From: Leuconostoc holzapfelii
Lineage (GTDB): Bacteria; Bacillota; Bacilli; Lactobacillales; Lactobacillaceae
DNA length: 64,000 nt
Assembly: GCF_012396485.1 (NCBI RefSeq)
Contig: NZ_JAAXPO010000007.1
Span: 24,556-88,555, forward strand
Direction: 5' to 3'
The position numbers and the translations under genes were made by a program. Position 1 is the first letter of the stretch. Each line of letters opens with the position of its first letter. Positions 35,575 through 44,613 of the stretch are shown in pieces. The notes under the pieces were generated by a model. That model did not search any database. It was not told where the DNA came from and saw nothing but the letters and a program-made list of their open reading frames with translations.

Positions 35575-37372
35575 ATACAAATTGTTCTGATAGTTGGAGA
35601 AAGTCATCAATGTCTTGTTTGATGAGATCAGCACCGGCTTGCCAGAAGTCAGGCTGTGTGAGATCGACATCGAGATGTTTTTGGGCAAGGTCTTCTGCCG
35701 TCATATTGGCAGTATCTCGTAGGAGGGCGATATATTTGTCTTCAAAATTATCGCCGTCTTGTTGGGCACGTGCGTAAATACCAGCTGAGAAGAGATAACC
35801 AAAGGTATAAGGGAAGTTATAGAATGGCACTGAGTCAATGAAGAAGTGGAGTTTTGATGACCAGAAGTGGGGATGGCGGACATCTAACATCCCATCAAAA
35901 GCAGCTTCTTGGGCAGCATCCATCATTTCGTTCAAGCGTTGTGGGGTCACGACGCCGTTTTGCCGTTCCGTATAAAAGGCGTCTTCAAAGAGGAAGCGCG
36001 CATGGATATTTAAAAACATCGCAATTGGGTTGGTCATTTTAGCATCGAGTAAGACTAACTTTTCTGCATCCGACTTTGCGCCCTTCACATTGGCATCATT
36101 GACAATCAGCTCGGCAAACGTTGAGGCTGTTTCGGCCACATTCATGGCATAAGCGTCGCGCCAAAGCGGTAAATCAACGAGTTGTGCAGAATGGAAGGCG
36201 TGGCCTAATTCGTGGGCAATGGTTGCCGCATCGTTGACAGAACCAGTATAAGTGAGGAAAATACGTGATTCGTGTAAGTCAGGGACAGATTCCATGTAAC
36301 CGCCTGGTTGTTTACCGGGGCGATTTTCTGATTCGATCCAGCGCTTCTCAAAAGCCATCTTGGCAAAAGCGGCCATTTTAGGTGAGAATTGGCCGAATTG
36401 TTCAATAATGAAGGCGGCGGCATCATCATAGGAAACTTCTTGTGGTTGGTAATCGCCGACGTGCGTTAACGGTGCCACCTGATCTTGCCAACCTAATTTT
36501 TCCAGACCCAAAAGTTGCTTTTTCCGTTCAAAGTAGGGTTTGAACATGGCTTTATTGGCATCTACCACAGCCCACATGGTGTCTAAAGTGGCTTGTGACA
36601 TCCGGTTCATTTCGAGTGGTTGCTCGAGATAGGACTGACGGCCATGGGCTTTTTGATTGGTCAAACGGAAACCGGCGAGATGGTTGAGGGTGTCAGCTGT
36701 GAGATTTTCCGCATTGGCCCACATGTTTTCGTAACTCGCCATAATATTGGCACGCGTCTCATTATTAGGCTCACCATCTAGCATGTTTAAGGCTTGACCA
36801 GCAGAAATTTGTCGTTTGAGGCCATCTTCCGCATCAGTATAAGTGAGCGACAAACCGGCCGAAATCGTATCATAATGTTGTGACCAAGCTTGTTGCCCGT
36901 CCAAATCAAATTGGTTAATCAAGGCTTCGGTTTGATCGTCAAGTAAGCGTTTCGCATCGGTCCGTAATTCTGTGAGATAGAATTTGATGGGCAGCAAACG
37001 TTCTGTGGCAAGCACAGCCTCAAAGTCAGTGTCATCAAGGCTGAGAAGTAATTTTTTAAATTGATTCATGGGTGTGGCATAAGCGACAAAGAGTTGTCCG
37101 AGTTTGTCAAAATGAGGCCCATAAACGCTATTGCCATAATCAACGGATGCCCAACCGTTGATGAAGAGGCTAATTGTGCCTAACCCAGAACCAATATTTT
37201 GGGCTAAATCAGACAAATCAGCAATCGTCTCGGCAGTTGGTTGGGCTTGTGCAACTTGTTGGGTAAACGTTTGAATCGCTTGTGCAACAGCTTGGTACTT
37301 GTTTGCCAGTTCTGGAGACGTAATGCCGCCGGGATAAATGCTGTCTAAATCCCATGTCTGTGAATACACCAT
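35573..37372 (-). CDS. pepF: M3-family oligoendopeptidase F
   Basis: 599 residues from ATG 37372-37370, preceded by AGAGGT. The zinc site IAHELGHAFHSAQL (HExxH) and the downstream third-ligand helix MNVAETASTFAELI are intact, with SAGIYARAQQDG near the C-terminus. Cytoplasmic metallopeptidase that cleaves peptides of roughly 7-17 residues imported by Opp systems. It is a single gene, convergent with thiE. Confidence 0.94.
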   Translation of the reverse strand: MVYSQTWDLDSIYPGGITSPELANKYQAVAQAIQTFTQQVAQAQPTAETIADLSDLAQNIGSGLGTISLFINGWASVDYGNSVYGPHFDKLGQLFVAYATPMNQFKKLLLSLDDTDFEAVLATERLLPIKFYLTELRTDAKRLLDDQTEALINQFDLDGQQAWSQHYDTISAGLSLTYTDAEDGLKRQISAGQALNMLDGEPNNETRANIMASYENMWANAENLTADTLNHLAGFRLTNQKAHGRQSYLEQPLEMNRMSQATLDTMWAVVDANKAMFKPYFERKKQLLGLEKLGWQDQVAPLTHVGDYQPQEVSYDDAAAFIIEQFGQFSPKMAAFAKMAFEKRWIESENRPGKQPGGYMESVPDLHESRIFLTYTGSVNDAATIAHELGHAFHSAQLVDLPLWRDAYAMNVAETASTFAELIVNDANVKGAKSDAEKLVLLDAKMTNPIAMFLNIHARFLFEDAFYTERQNGVVTPQRLNEMMDAAQEAAFDGMLDVRHPHFWSSKLHFFIDSVPFYNFPYTFGYLFSAGIYARAQQDGDNFEDKYIALLRDTANMTAEDLAQKHLDVDLTQPDFWQAGADLIKQDIDDFLQLSEQFV

Positions 37373-37535
37373 GTGAATACCTCTTTTATGATTTTCTTTT
37401 AAGTATACCATTTTATCATTTCAACATTGCAGAACGATGAAGAAATTATCATGAAATGACGTGAAAGTCATAGAAATTTTGTTTGCCGAGATGCCTGTGG
37501 TAGTGTAAAATTGTTATTTTAAGGGGTAAACAAAT

Positions 37536-38465
37536 ATGCAAAACTTAGTCAAATGGCTACTCGGCTTTGTATTGGTCTTGGTTGTGATTTTGATCATCGC
37601 CGGACAGTATTTTTTTCATGTTGCTCAGGTACGAGATCCAAAATCCAATCAACCGGACGCGCTGCGTCAAAAAGATGATCCACTGTATCAATATGAACAT
37701 GATTTTTTAGCACGAGACAAACAAATCTGGCATGAAACCACGGCTGACGGGCTTAAACTAGATGCGTGGTATGTGCCTGCGGCGCAAAAAACCAATAAAA
37801 CAGCCATTTTGGCCCATGGTTGGCATAATAATAAAACGACGATGGCCATTTATGGCGAACTCTTCCATGAATTAGGCTATAACGTGTTAATTCCAGATAA
37901 CCGTGCCCATGGCCAATCACAAGGTAAAATCATTGGTTACGGCTGGTTAGATCGGCGTGATTATATTCAATGGCTGCACCAAATCATTGCTCGCAATGGC
38001 CAAGCATCAGATATTGTCATGTATGGGATGAGTATGGGCGCGGCCACAGTCTTATCGACGTCTGGTGAGGCTGATTTACCAAAGCAAGTCAAAGCGGTGA
38101 TTGCTGATTCATCGTACACGAGTCTGTTGGACGAAACGAAGCATGAAGCCGGCGAGATGTATCATTTACCGTGGTTCCCATTCGTGAATGTGGTTTCGGG
38201 GATTTCAAAGTTACGGGCTGGTTATTTTTATGCCGAGGCGAGTCCACTCAAACAAGTTGCCAAAAGTAAGACGCCAACGTTCTTGATTCATGGTGATGCG
38301 GACACGTTTGTGCCGACTAAAATGGTTTATCCATTGTATGACGCCATCAAGGCGCCTAAAGCGCTTTGGGTCACTTCTGGTTCAAAGCACGTACAAAGTT
38401 TCCATGATCATCCAAAAGCTTATCGTGACAAAATTCAAGCGTTCTTAGATCAGTACGATCGTTAA
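37536..38465 (+). CDS. membrane-anchored alpha/beta hydrolase
   Basis: 309 residues. One N-terminal transmembrane helix (about 7-26) anchors an extracellular alpha/beta hydrolase domain. The oxyanion region AILAHGWHNNK, nucleophile elbow YGMSMGAAT (Ser166), acidic residue in HGDADTFVP and His in GSKHVQSFHDHP form the triad. Similar Lactobacillales proteins are annotated as extracellular esterases or serine aminopeptidase-like hydrolases. SD AAGGGG. Substrate unknown. Confidence 0.87.
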   Translation: MQNLVKWLLGFVLVLVVILIIAGQYFFHVAQVRDPKSNQPDALRQKDDPLYQYEHDFLARDKQIWHETTADGLKLDAWYVPAAQKTNKTAILAHGWHNNKTTMAIYGELFHELGYNVLIPDNRAHGQSQGKIIGYGWLDRRDYIQWLHQIIARNGQASDIVMYGMSMGAATVLSTSGEADLPKQVKAVIADSSYTSLLDETKHEAGEMYHLPWFPFVNVVSGISKLRAGYFYAEASPLKQVAKSKTPTFLIHGDADTFVPTKMVYPLYDAIKAPKALWVTSGSKHVQSFHDHPKAYRDKIQAFLDQYDR

Positions 38466-38468
38466 CAT

Positions 38469-38507
38469 CAAAAACACCAGTCTATCAATGGTAGGCTGGT
38501 GTTTTTT
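38469..38507 (+). terminator. terminator of the alpha/beta hydrolase gene
   Basis: Stem AACACCAGTCTA/TAGGCTGGTGTT (one G-U pair) with T-run. Confidence 0.83.
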
Positions 38508-38562
38508 GTCCAATGGCTGGTTGAACATGATATAATAATGGAGATTAAATGAGGAAATCGTT

Positions 38563-38598
38563 ATGATATGGCATAGGGACAGATCGAGCGGTCATTAA
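38563..38598 (+). CDS. possible leader peptide upstream of proB (11 aa)
   Basis: MIWHRDRSSGH with SD TGAGG nine bases upstream, ending 36 nt before the proB start. A TATAAT-like -10 lies at about 38531. No Pro codons are present, so a proline attenuator is not supported; it may be a regulatory uORF or chance. Confidence 0.25.
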   Translation: MIWHRDRSSGH

Positions 38599-38634
38599 AA
38601 TTTAACCTACAAGTGAACAAAGGATAAAGTCAGT

Positions 38635-39450
38635 ATGTCAGAAATGAGTGAGAAAGCGCTAACGGCCAAGCCATGGCGGCGTGTCGTGGTTAAAGTAGGG
38701 ACAAGTAGTATTGTTGATGCAGCTGGGGAAATCAAATACCCTGTCATCAATCGGTTAGCACAAACCTTAACCCAACTGGAACAAACTGGGTATGACGTGA
38801 TTTTAGTCACGTCGGGTGCCATTGGCGTGGCCTTAAAACAGATGCACCAAGCAAAACGCCCAACAGACATTCCGGCCCAACAAGCTTTAGCTGCGATTGG
38901 GCAAAGTTATTTGATGGCCATTTATAATCAAAGTTTTGCGTTTTACCAACAACACGTAGGCCAAGTGCTACTGACTTATGATGTCTTTCATAACAAGCAA
39001 ATGTTGCGCCACACCATTGATGCGATTGCGGCGATGTTGCAGCAACGTGTGATTCCCATTATTAACGAAAATGATGTGATCGCCGTTGATGAGTTGGATC
39101 ACCAACATTCATTTGGCGATAATGACCGACTGGCTGCGATGGTCACCCATGAAACGGCTGCGGATGCGTTGATTGTCTTAAGCGATATTGATGCGCTTTA
39201 TACGGCCAATCCACACAACGACCCAACAGCCCAACCAATTCCATTGGTGACGGCGGTGACAGAAACGCTCCGAGCTGGTGCCCGCGGGTCATCGACGCTT
39301 GGAACCGGGGGGATGGCGACGAAGTTAGTGGCGGCTGATTATTTGTTGCAGCATGGTCGCCAAATGGTATTAATCAATGGTGAAAATCCGGCGACGATTT
39401 TAGACGTCTTAGCTGGTGAAGCCGTTGGGACACTATTTAAGGGAGAATAA
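38635..39450 (+). CDS. proB: glutamate 5-kinase
   Basis: 271 residues; the amino acid kinase domain only, without the C-terminal PUA domain of E. coli ProB (367 aa). VVKVGTSSIVDAAGE, VILVTSGAIGVALKQM, PIINENDVIAVDE, FGDNDRLAAMVT and GTGGMATKLVAA are classical. It phosphorylates glutamate in the first step of proline synthesis. AAAGGA lies 11 nt upstream. Five bases separate it from proA. Confidence 0.96.
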   Translation: MSEMSEKALTAKPWRRVVVKVGTSSIVDAAGEIKYPVINRLAQTLTQLEQTGYDVILVTSGAIGVALKQMHQAKRPTDIPAQQALAAIGQSYLMAIYNQSFAFYQQHVGQVLLTYDVFHNKQMLRHTIDAIAAMLQQRVIPIINENDVIAVDELDHQHSFGDNDRLAAMVTHETAADALIVLSDIDALYTANPHNDPTAQPIPLVTAVTETLRAGARGSSTLGTGGMATKLVAADYLLQHGRQMVLINGENPATILDVLAGEAVGTLFKGE

Positions 39451-39455
39451 CTGAG

Positions 39456-40703
39456 ATGGCAGTCAGTGTACACGAAATGGGACAACGCGCCCAAAAGGCA
39501 ACCGCGCAAGTAGCAGGGCTCTCGTTGTCAACACGAAACGCCTTACTGCAAAATATGGGGGCCGCCTTGTTGATGCGCCAAGCAGAAATTATTGCAGCCA
39601 ATCAACAGGATTTGGCCGAGTACGGGGCAAACTTGAGTCGGCCAATGCAAAAACGGTTGACGCTGGATGCTGAAGCATTAACAGCGATTGCGGAGTCGCT
39701 GGCGGCTGTGGCGGCTTTGCCAGATCCGCTTGCTGGGCCTTATGAGATTTGGGAAAATCATGCTGGGTTGAAGATTGTGAAAAAAATTGTCCCGCTGGGC
39801 GTGGTGGCGATGATTTATGAAGCACGGCCTAATGTGACGGTCGATGCGGCGGCTTTGGCGTTGAAGTCGGGGAATGCAGTGATTTTGCGTGGCGGGAAAG
39901 AAGCCATTCATAGTAATACGATGTTGGCCACGATTTTACGGGATGTCCTGATAGACCACAACTTAAACCCAGATATTATTCAACTCATCACAGATATCAC
40001 CCACGAATCCGTCAATACCTTGCTGCATATGCGTGAAGCGATTGATGTTTTGATTCCCCGTGGTTCAGCGGCTTTTATTGACTATGTGGTGGCCAATGCG
40101 ACGGTTCCGGTGATTGAAACTGGTGCGGGCAATACCCACATTTTTGTGGATGAATCGGCAGATCAAGCAGCAGCTTTACGCATTATTCATAATGCGAAAA
40201 CGCAAAAACCAGCCGTTTGTAACGCAGCGGAAAAACTGTTAATCCATGAAGCGATTGCCCAAGAATTTTTACCAAAAATTGCGGATGATCTAATTGCCGC
40301 AAGGGTGGCGTTACGCGGGGATCAGGCCAGTCGAGGGATTGACGACCGCCTTACCCCAGCCAGCGAAGCTGATTGGGATACGGAATATAATGATTTGATT
40401 ATGGGCATCAAAATTGTGCCAGATGTGACGGCGGCGATTGATTGGGTGAATGCCCATACGACGCATCATTCCGAAACAATTATTAGCCAAAATTCGGATA
40501 ACATTGCGGCGTTTATGAATCAAGTCGATGCCGCTGTCGTGTATCAGAATGCGTCGAGTCGGTTCACAGACGGGTTTGAGTTTGGCTTTGGGGCAGAGAT
40601 TGGGATTTCCACCCAAAAATTACACGCTCGGGGACCAATGGGTTTGCCAGCCTTGACGACAATCAAATACGAAGTCTTTGGTGATGGCCAAATTCGGGCA
40701 TAG
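39456..40703 (+). CDS. proA: glutamate-5-semialdehyde dehydrogenase
   Basis: 415 residues of the aldehyde dehydrogenase superfamily. VPLGVVAMIYEARPNVTVDA, LKSGNAVILRGGKEAIHSN, VIETGAGNTHIFVDE and the catalytic Cys in KTQKPAVCNAAEKLL are diagnostic of ProA. It reduces glutamyl phosphate to the semialdehyde. It forms a two-gene operon with proB; proC is not in the window. Confidence 0.97.
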   Translation: MAVSVHEMGQRAQKATAQVAGLSLSTRNALLQNMGAALLMRQAEIIAANQQDLAEYGANLSRPMQKRLTLDAEALTAIAESLAAVAALPDPLAGPYEIWENHAGLKIVKKIVPLGVVAMIYEARPNVTVDAAALALKSGNAVILRGGKEAIHSNTMLATILRDVLIDHNLNPDIIQLITDITHESVNTLLHMREAIDVLIPRGSAAFIDYVVANATVPVIETGAGNTHIFVDESADQAAALRIIHNAKTQKPAVCNAAEKLLIHEAIAQEFLPKIADDLIAARVALRGDQASRGIDDRLTPASEADWDTEYNDLIMGIKIVPDVTAAIDWVNAHTTHHSETIISQNSDNIAAFMNQVDAAVVYQNASSRFTDGFEFGFGAEIGISTQKLHARGPMGLPALTTIKYEVFGDGQIRA

Positions 40704-40738
40704 AAAAAGTGTTGCAGCTAGCCTGCAACACTTTTTAT
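40704..40738. terminator. bidirectional terminator
   Basis: Stem AAAAAGTGTTGCA/TGCAACACTTTTT with loop GCTAGCC, between convergent proA and the nucleoside hydrolase. Confidence 0.9.
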
Positions 40739-41694
40739 TAAGCTAAGACTTTAAGCATGAGTTGTTGGAAATCCGTGACAAATCGGTCTGTATCCACTAA
40801 GATGGCCGCTTTGGTCGTGGTTGGTTCTAAGAGCTTGTCTTTGTCCCCGATGGTGCGGCCATAATCACCGCTTTCACGATCATATGTGACGTGCATGGCT
40901 AAAGGCATGGTTGTCACATAAGATGGGTCAATCCCAACGGCAACTGCCAGTGGGTCGTGCAAGGCAGCGCCTTTTTTATCGATGCCAAGGTTGTAATAGG
41001 CGTCAATATAGAAGTCCATCAAGTCAGCATATTGCGTCGCAGCCACTGTCCCCAAAGCGCGCCAAGCAGCGGTTTCTTTTTTGGTGAGTAATGTCCGCAA
41101 CGTGACATCTAGACCAACCATCGTCAAATTCTTCTGGTGAGTAAAGGCGTAATCTGCGTCTTCTGGATCTTGATGAATGTTGGCTTCGGTAAATGGGGTC
41201 ACATTACCTGGCACAGTCAAGGCACCACCCATGATTGTGGTGTGACCAATTAATTGTGCCACTGCCGGATCTTTTTTGATAGCAGTGGCTAAGTTAGTCA
41301 ATGGGCCCGTGGGGATAAAGATCAAATCATCGCCATATTGATGTGCTGCTTCAATCAAAAAATCAACCCCAGATTGGGATTCAACAGCACGTGGCGCCGT
41401 AGCTAACGTCACGTCGCCGACCCCATTTTTACCATGAATTAATTGGGAAATTTCCATAACGTCAAAGTGATCAGTCGTTGACGAGTGGCTTTCACCAAGG
41501 AAAACAGGCACGTCATCGGCACCAAGCAAATGCAGTAAGTTTAAAGAATTTTGGGCGGCTGTGGTCACCAAAGTATTCCCGTAACTTGAAATAATACCAA
41601 TCAAATCAACGTTAGGGTCGCCGACAGCATAAGCGAGGGCTAGAGCATCATCGATACCCGTATCCAAATCGAGGATCATTTTCTTTTGTGCCAT
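40738..41694 (-). CDS. nucleoside hydrolase (IUNH family), second copy
   Basis: 318 residues. KMILDLDTGIDDALALAYA carries the metal-binding Asp cluster (here DLDTGIDD rather than DTDPGIDD), with FIPTGPLTNLATAI, IMGGALTVPGNVTPFTEANI and LHDPLAVAVGI completing the site. It hydrolyses nucleosides to base and ribose. Only about 30% like the paralogue at 4923 by eye, so the substrate may differ. The start ATG is 43 nt from its SD, behind a hairpin. Divergent from FNR. Confidence 0.87.
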   Translation of the reverse strand: MAQKKMILDLDTGIDDALALAYAVGDPNVDLIGIISSYGNTLVTTAAQNSLNLLHLLGADDVPVFLGESHSSTTDHFDVMEISQLIHGKNGVGDVTLATAPRAVESQSGVDFLIEAAHQYGDDLIFIPTGPLTNLATAIKKDPAVAQLIGHTTIMGGALTVPGNVTPFTEANIHQDPEDADYAFTHQKNLTMVGLDVTLRTLLTKKETAAWRALGTVAATQYADLMDFYIDAYYNLGIDKKGAALHDPLAVAVGIDPSYVTTMPLAMHVTYDRESGDYGRTIGDKDKLLEPTTTKAAILVDTDRFVTDFQQLMLKVLA

Positions 41695-41742
41695 AATTAT
41701 GTTGTGCGCAGGTCATTGATGATCTGTCAGCACATTTCCTCC
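41695..41742 (-). promoter_or_regulatory. SD-hairpin-start leader of the nucleoside hydrolase
   Basis: On the minus strand GGAGG (41742-41738) is followed by a hairpin at 41734-41703: TGTGC/GCACA, then CAG/CTG, then TCAT/ATGA. Eight nt follow before ATG 41694. Subtracting the hairpin leaves 11 nt. A decoy ATG lies three bases after the SD, too close to use. Confidence 0.65.
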
Positions 41743-41758
41743 AATAAAATTGATACCT

Positions 41759-41815
41759 TTATTATACGCACTCTGAAGAAATTTTGCGTGGCTCGGCTGA
41801 ATTTGCGTATAATAA
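41759..41815. promoter_or_regulatory. divergent promoters with mirrored -10 boxes
   Basis: TTATTATACGC (41759-41769) and GCGTATAATAA (41805-41815) are exact inverted copies, giving a TATAAT -10 on each strand. The plus-strand promoter also has TTGCGT (41784-41789) with an 18-nt spacer. Confidence 0.6.
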
Positions 41816-41835
41816 TCTTTAAAGACATTAGCGTT

Positions 41836-41869
41836 GAAAGGATGTGCGTGGTAGCGCACAGTTTAAAAA
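41836..41869 (+). promoter_or_regulatory. SD-hairpin-start leader of the FNR gene
   Basis: SD GAAAGGA (41836-41842) abuts hairpin TGTGCG/CGCACA (41843-41848/41855-41860, loop TGGTAG), then nine nt and ATG 41870. Without the hairpin the spacing would be an ideal nine nt. Confidence 0.7.
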
Positions 41870-42865
41870 ATGACACAAGAATCATATGATATTGCCATTA
41901 TTGGCGGCGGCCCAGTGGGGATGTTTGCAGCGTTTTATGCCAGCCTGCGTGATACCAAGGTCGTTTTAATTGAAAGTCTGGCGATGCTAGGTGGGCAAGT
42001 GATGTCGTTATATCCGGAAAAAAAGATTTTGGATGTGGCGGGCTTTCCTGGTGTGAAAGGCGCAGATTTTATTGCGGCGTTAGAACAGCAGTTGGCGATG
42101 TTTCCTGTTGATGTCAAGTTGAACACGACAGTCACTGACGTTGCCCAAGTAACAGATGGTTTTCAGCTGACCACACAGCTGGGGGACACAATCCAAGCTA
42201 AAACGGTGATTATCACCACTGGCAAAGGCGCCTTTGAACCCCGAAAAATGCAAGTCGACGGGGTTGAGGAACTCGTGGGTCACGGCGTGCATTATTTTGT
42301 CACGGATAAGCAAAGTTTTAAAAATCACACCATTGCGATTGCTGGTGGTGGTGATTCTGCGGTGGATATGGCCGTCATGTTAAACGATATCGCGGCCACA
42401 ACGCATATTATTCATCGCCGAGAAACTTTTCGTGCCATGGAACAAAGTGTCAATGCGTTGCAGGCGTCGGCGGTGATCCAGGAAACACCACAAAAAATTG
42501 TGGCGATCGATCGGCTAGAGAATGGCCAATTACAGTTGACGTTAGCGCATGTAAAAGACACGACGCAACAGCATGTGCTCGTCGTTGATGATCTGATTAT
42601 CAATTATGGCTTTATTTCGGAAAGTAAGACAATTCAAGGGTGGACGATCCAGCCAGCTTTGGCTAATCATGGTTTTGCTGTCAATCAAGAAATGCAAACC
42701 GACATTCCGGGCGTTTTTGCGATCGGGGATGCGAATCATTATGTTGGCAAAACTGATTTAATTGCTGTGGGCTTTGGTGAAGCACCAAGTGCGGTCAATG
42801 CAGCGATTCGTTATTTTGACCCACACCGTGGTGGGCCAGTCCATTCGAGTTCGCTGGTGTTCTAA
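41870..42865 (+). CDS. ferredoxin-NADP reductase type 2 (YumC-like, TrxR-like fold)
   Basis: 331 residues. FAD-binding IAIIGGGPVGMFAAFYAS at the N-terminus, NADPH-binding IAIAGGGDSAVDMAV (about 155-170), GVFAIGDANHYVGK and the C-terminal GEAPSAVNAAIRYFDP are present. The CxxC redox pair of thioredoxin reductase is absent, which identifies it as the FNR2 type. It moves electrons between NADPH and ferredoxin or flavodoxin. Start at ATG 41870 behind an SD-adjacent hairpin. Confidence 0.9.
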   Translation: MTQESYDIAIIGGGPVGMFAAFYASLRDTKVVLIESLAMLGGQVMSLYPEKKILDVAGFPGVKGADFIAALEQQLAMFPVDVKLNTTVTDVAQVTDGFQLTTQLGDTIQAKTVIITTGKGAFEPRKMQVDGVEELVGHGVHYFVTDKQSFKNHTIAIAGGGDSAVDMAVMLNDIAATTHIIHRRETFRAMEQSVNALQASAVIQETPQKIVAIDRLENGQLQLTLAHVKDTTQQHVLVVDDLIINYGFISESKTIQGWTIQPALANHGFAVNQEMQTDIPGVFAIGDANHYVGKTDLIAVGFGEAPSAVNAAIRYFDPHRGGPVHSSSLVF

Positions 42866-42882
42866 CTGTAAGATGTGAGCCC

Positions 42883-42921
42883 AAATAAAAATGCAGCCAA
42901 GGAGTGGCTGCATTTTTATTT
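42883..42921. terminator. bidirectional terminator
   Basis: Perfect 17-bp stem with core AATGCAGCCA/TGGCTGCATT, loop AAGGAG-type, A- and T-runs on both flanks, between convergent FNR and nuclease genes. Confidence 0.9.
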
Positions 42922-43800
42922 GGTGTTATTTTGTACGGTGGCTTTTCCGGTTTGATAATCGATGGTTACACCGGGTTCAACATTGAAAATCCAGTAATTT
43001 AAATCTAATGTTTTACCATTGTCCTGCACGGATTTCGCCATATAGTGGACGCCACGAGCAAGACGCTCATCACCAATATAAAGTGGTGTCACTTGGCCAC
43101 GAATCGTCAGATTTGGATGGGCATCAATAGCGTGGCGGATATCATCTTCAGGTACGAGCTGGCCGGGGTAGGCGTTTTGAACGCGTGTACCAGTAATCAT
43201 ATTTTCAGTCACCATGGTGGGCATGCCAAAGAATTGATAGCCGACTAAATGGGATTTATTCCAGAGGGCCTGCTTGGCATGACCCAATGTCACATTGGGA
43301 TTATTGTGGTAACCGCCAACCCATTTGGTGCCGTCGAAATGATCATTAATGAACCAACCTGATGGCCGGACATCGTAACCAATCTTATCGGGGCGAGGAG
43401 TGACTTTGTTGATGGCCGCGCTGCTGGCCACAAAATTAGCTTGCTGAGAGCGGCCTAAAGGATCTAACGGAGATAAGCTCAAGCCATCAATCGGGTGTAA
43501 CTTTGAGCCTTGGGAAGGGAAAGTCTCGCCTAGTTCTGTACTGGTAAAGGTTGCTTTATTTTGGTTGACGTGGACAATGTCGCCATCAAGGGTGCCATCC
43601 CACTGCAAGTTGAGTAAGGCTTGGTCAGATGCTGCGGTAACCGTGGCGTACTTTGATTGTTGGGTGGGTTGCGTCTGTTTGTTTTTGGGGTCTTGGTTGT
43701 TTTGCCAAAGGAAAAAGCCAATCAGTAGTAATAAAATCACTGGCCAAATGAGTTGTTGCGGGGATTGCGCTTGGCGGTTAGGACGTCGTTTTCTTGCCAT
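42916..43800 (-). CDS. membrane-anchored DNA/RNA non-specific endonuclease (EndA-like)
   Basis: 294 residues from ATG 43800-43798 (SD GGAGA). A basic N-terminus, one transmembrane helix (about 17-34) and a surface domain with WNKSHLVGYQFFG (variant of the DRGH catalytic motif), NMITGTRVQNAYPGQ (metal-binding Asn) and YQVTPLYIG-like end. This matches the EndA/NucA_B group, which in streptococci degrades one strand during DNA uptake. A role alongside the comG operon of this window is reasonable but not shown. It follows the cystine transporter ATPase by 79 nt. Confidence 0.85.
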   Translation of the reverse strand: MARKRRPNRQAQSPQQLIWPVILLLLIGFFLWQNNQDPKNKQTQPTQQSKYATVTAASDQALLNLQWDGTLDGDIVHVNQNKATFTSTELGETFPSQGSKLHPIDGLSLSPLDPLGRSQQANFVASSAAINKVTPRPDKIGYDVRPSGWFINDHFDGTKWVGGYHNNPNVTLGHAKQALWNKSHLVGYQFFGMPTMVTENMITGTRVQNAYPGQLVPEDDIRHAIDAHPNLTIRGQVTPLYIGDERLARGVHYMAKSVQDNGKTLDLNYWIFNVEPGVTIDYQTGKATVQNNTK

Positions 43801-43878
43801 CAATGGTCTCCAATAAAGCTTGAAAAAAGCTGCTGATTTTCAGTGCCAAATGCACACCCCGGCCAAGTCAAAGGCGGT

Positions 43879-44613
43879 CTAAAATGTCATGGCATGCAAG
43901 AAGCGCTGAATACGTGGGTCTTTGGCGTTGAAAAAACCTGCCGCTGACCCATCATAATCTATTCTACCATGTTCCATAAAGATAATTTTATCAGCCACTG
44001 CGCGTGCAAAAGCCATATTATGCGTGACAATGATGAGCGATTTTTTTTGCTGTGCGAGGTCGCGTAAAATTCGTAACACCTGGGCTTCTAACTCAGGATC
44101 AAGCGCACTCGTGGGTTCATCAAGTAAGAGGTAGTCTGGTTGCATGGCGAGGGCGCGTAAAATAGCGACCCGTTGTTGTTGACCACCAGAAAGTTGATAT
44201 GGATAGCGGGTTGCAAGTGCTGACATGTCAAATTGTGCTAGTAGTGCAGTCGCTGTTTGGTTAGCTTGGGCTTTTGACTGACCCTTCACTTTGATTGGCC
44301 CTTGTGTTAAATTTTTGAGCACGTTTAAGTGTGTGAACAGTGCTTTTTCTTGAAATACCATCCCAAAATGTTGTCGAACAGCCAAAATAGTGGCTTGATC
44401 AATGGGTTGACTGAAGTCAATGGTTTGCGTACCTAGCGTTAAGGTCCCGGCATCTGGCCGTGATAATAGGTTTAAGGCGCGCAACAAGGTGGATTTACCA
44501 GAACCTGATGGTCCAAGGATAACGGTTGTTTGCCCAGCCGGGAAGTCGGTTGAGACTTGGTCTAAGGCACGGCGATCGCCGTATTGTTGCATTAAATTAT
44601 TGACGGTAATCAT
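43879..44613 (-). CDS. amino acid ABC transporter ATP-binding protein (cystine type)
   Basis: 244 residues. Walker A GPSGSGKSTLLRAL, Q-loop VFQEKALFTHL, signature LSGGQQQRVAILRAL, Walker B YLLLDEPTSALDPE and switch VTHNMAFA are intact, of the GlnQ/TcyC (PAAT) family. It powers the permease encoded just upstream (overlap 4 nt). Cystine is suggested only by the binding protein and leader peptide. Confidence 0.93.
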   Translation of the reverse strand: MITVNNLMQQYGDRRALDQVSTDFPAGQTTVILGPSGSGKSTLLRALNLLSRPDAGTLTLGTQTIDFSQPIDQATILAVRQHFGMVFQEKALFTHLNVLKNLTQGPIKVKGQSKAQANQTATALLAQFDMSALATRYPYQLSGGQQQRVAILRALAMQPDYLLLDEPTSALDPELEAQVLRILRDLAQQKKSLIIVTHNMAFARAVADKIIFMEHGRIDYDGSAAGFFNAKDPRIQRFLHAMTF

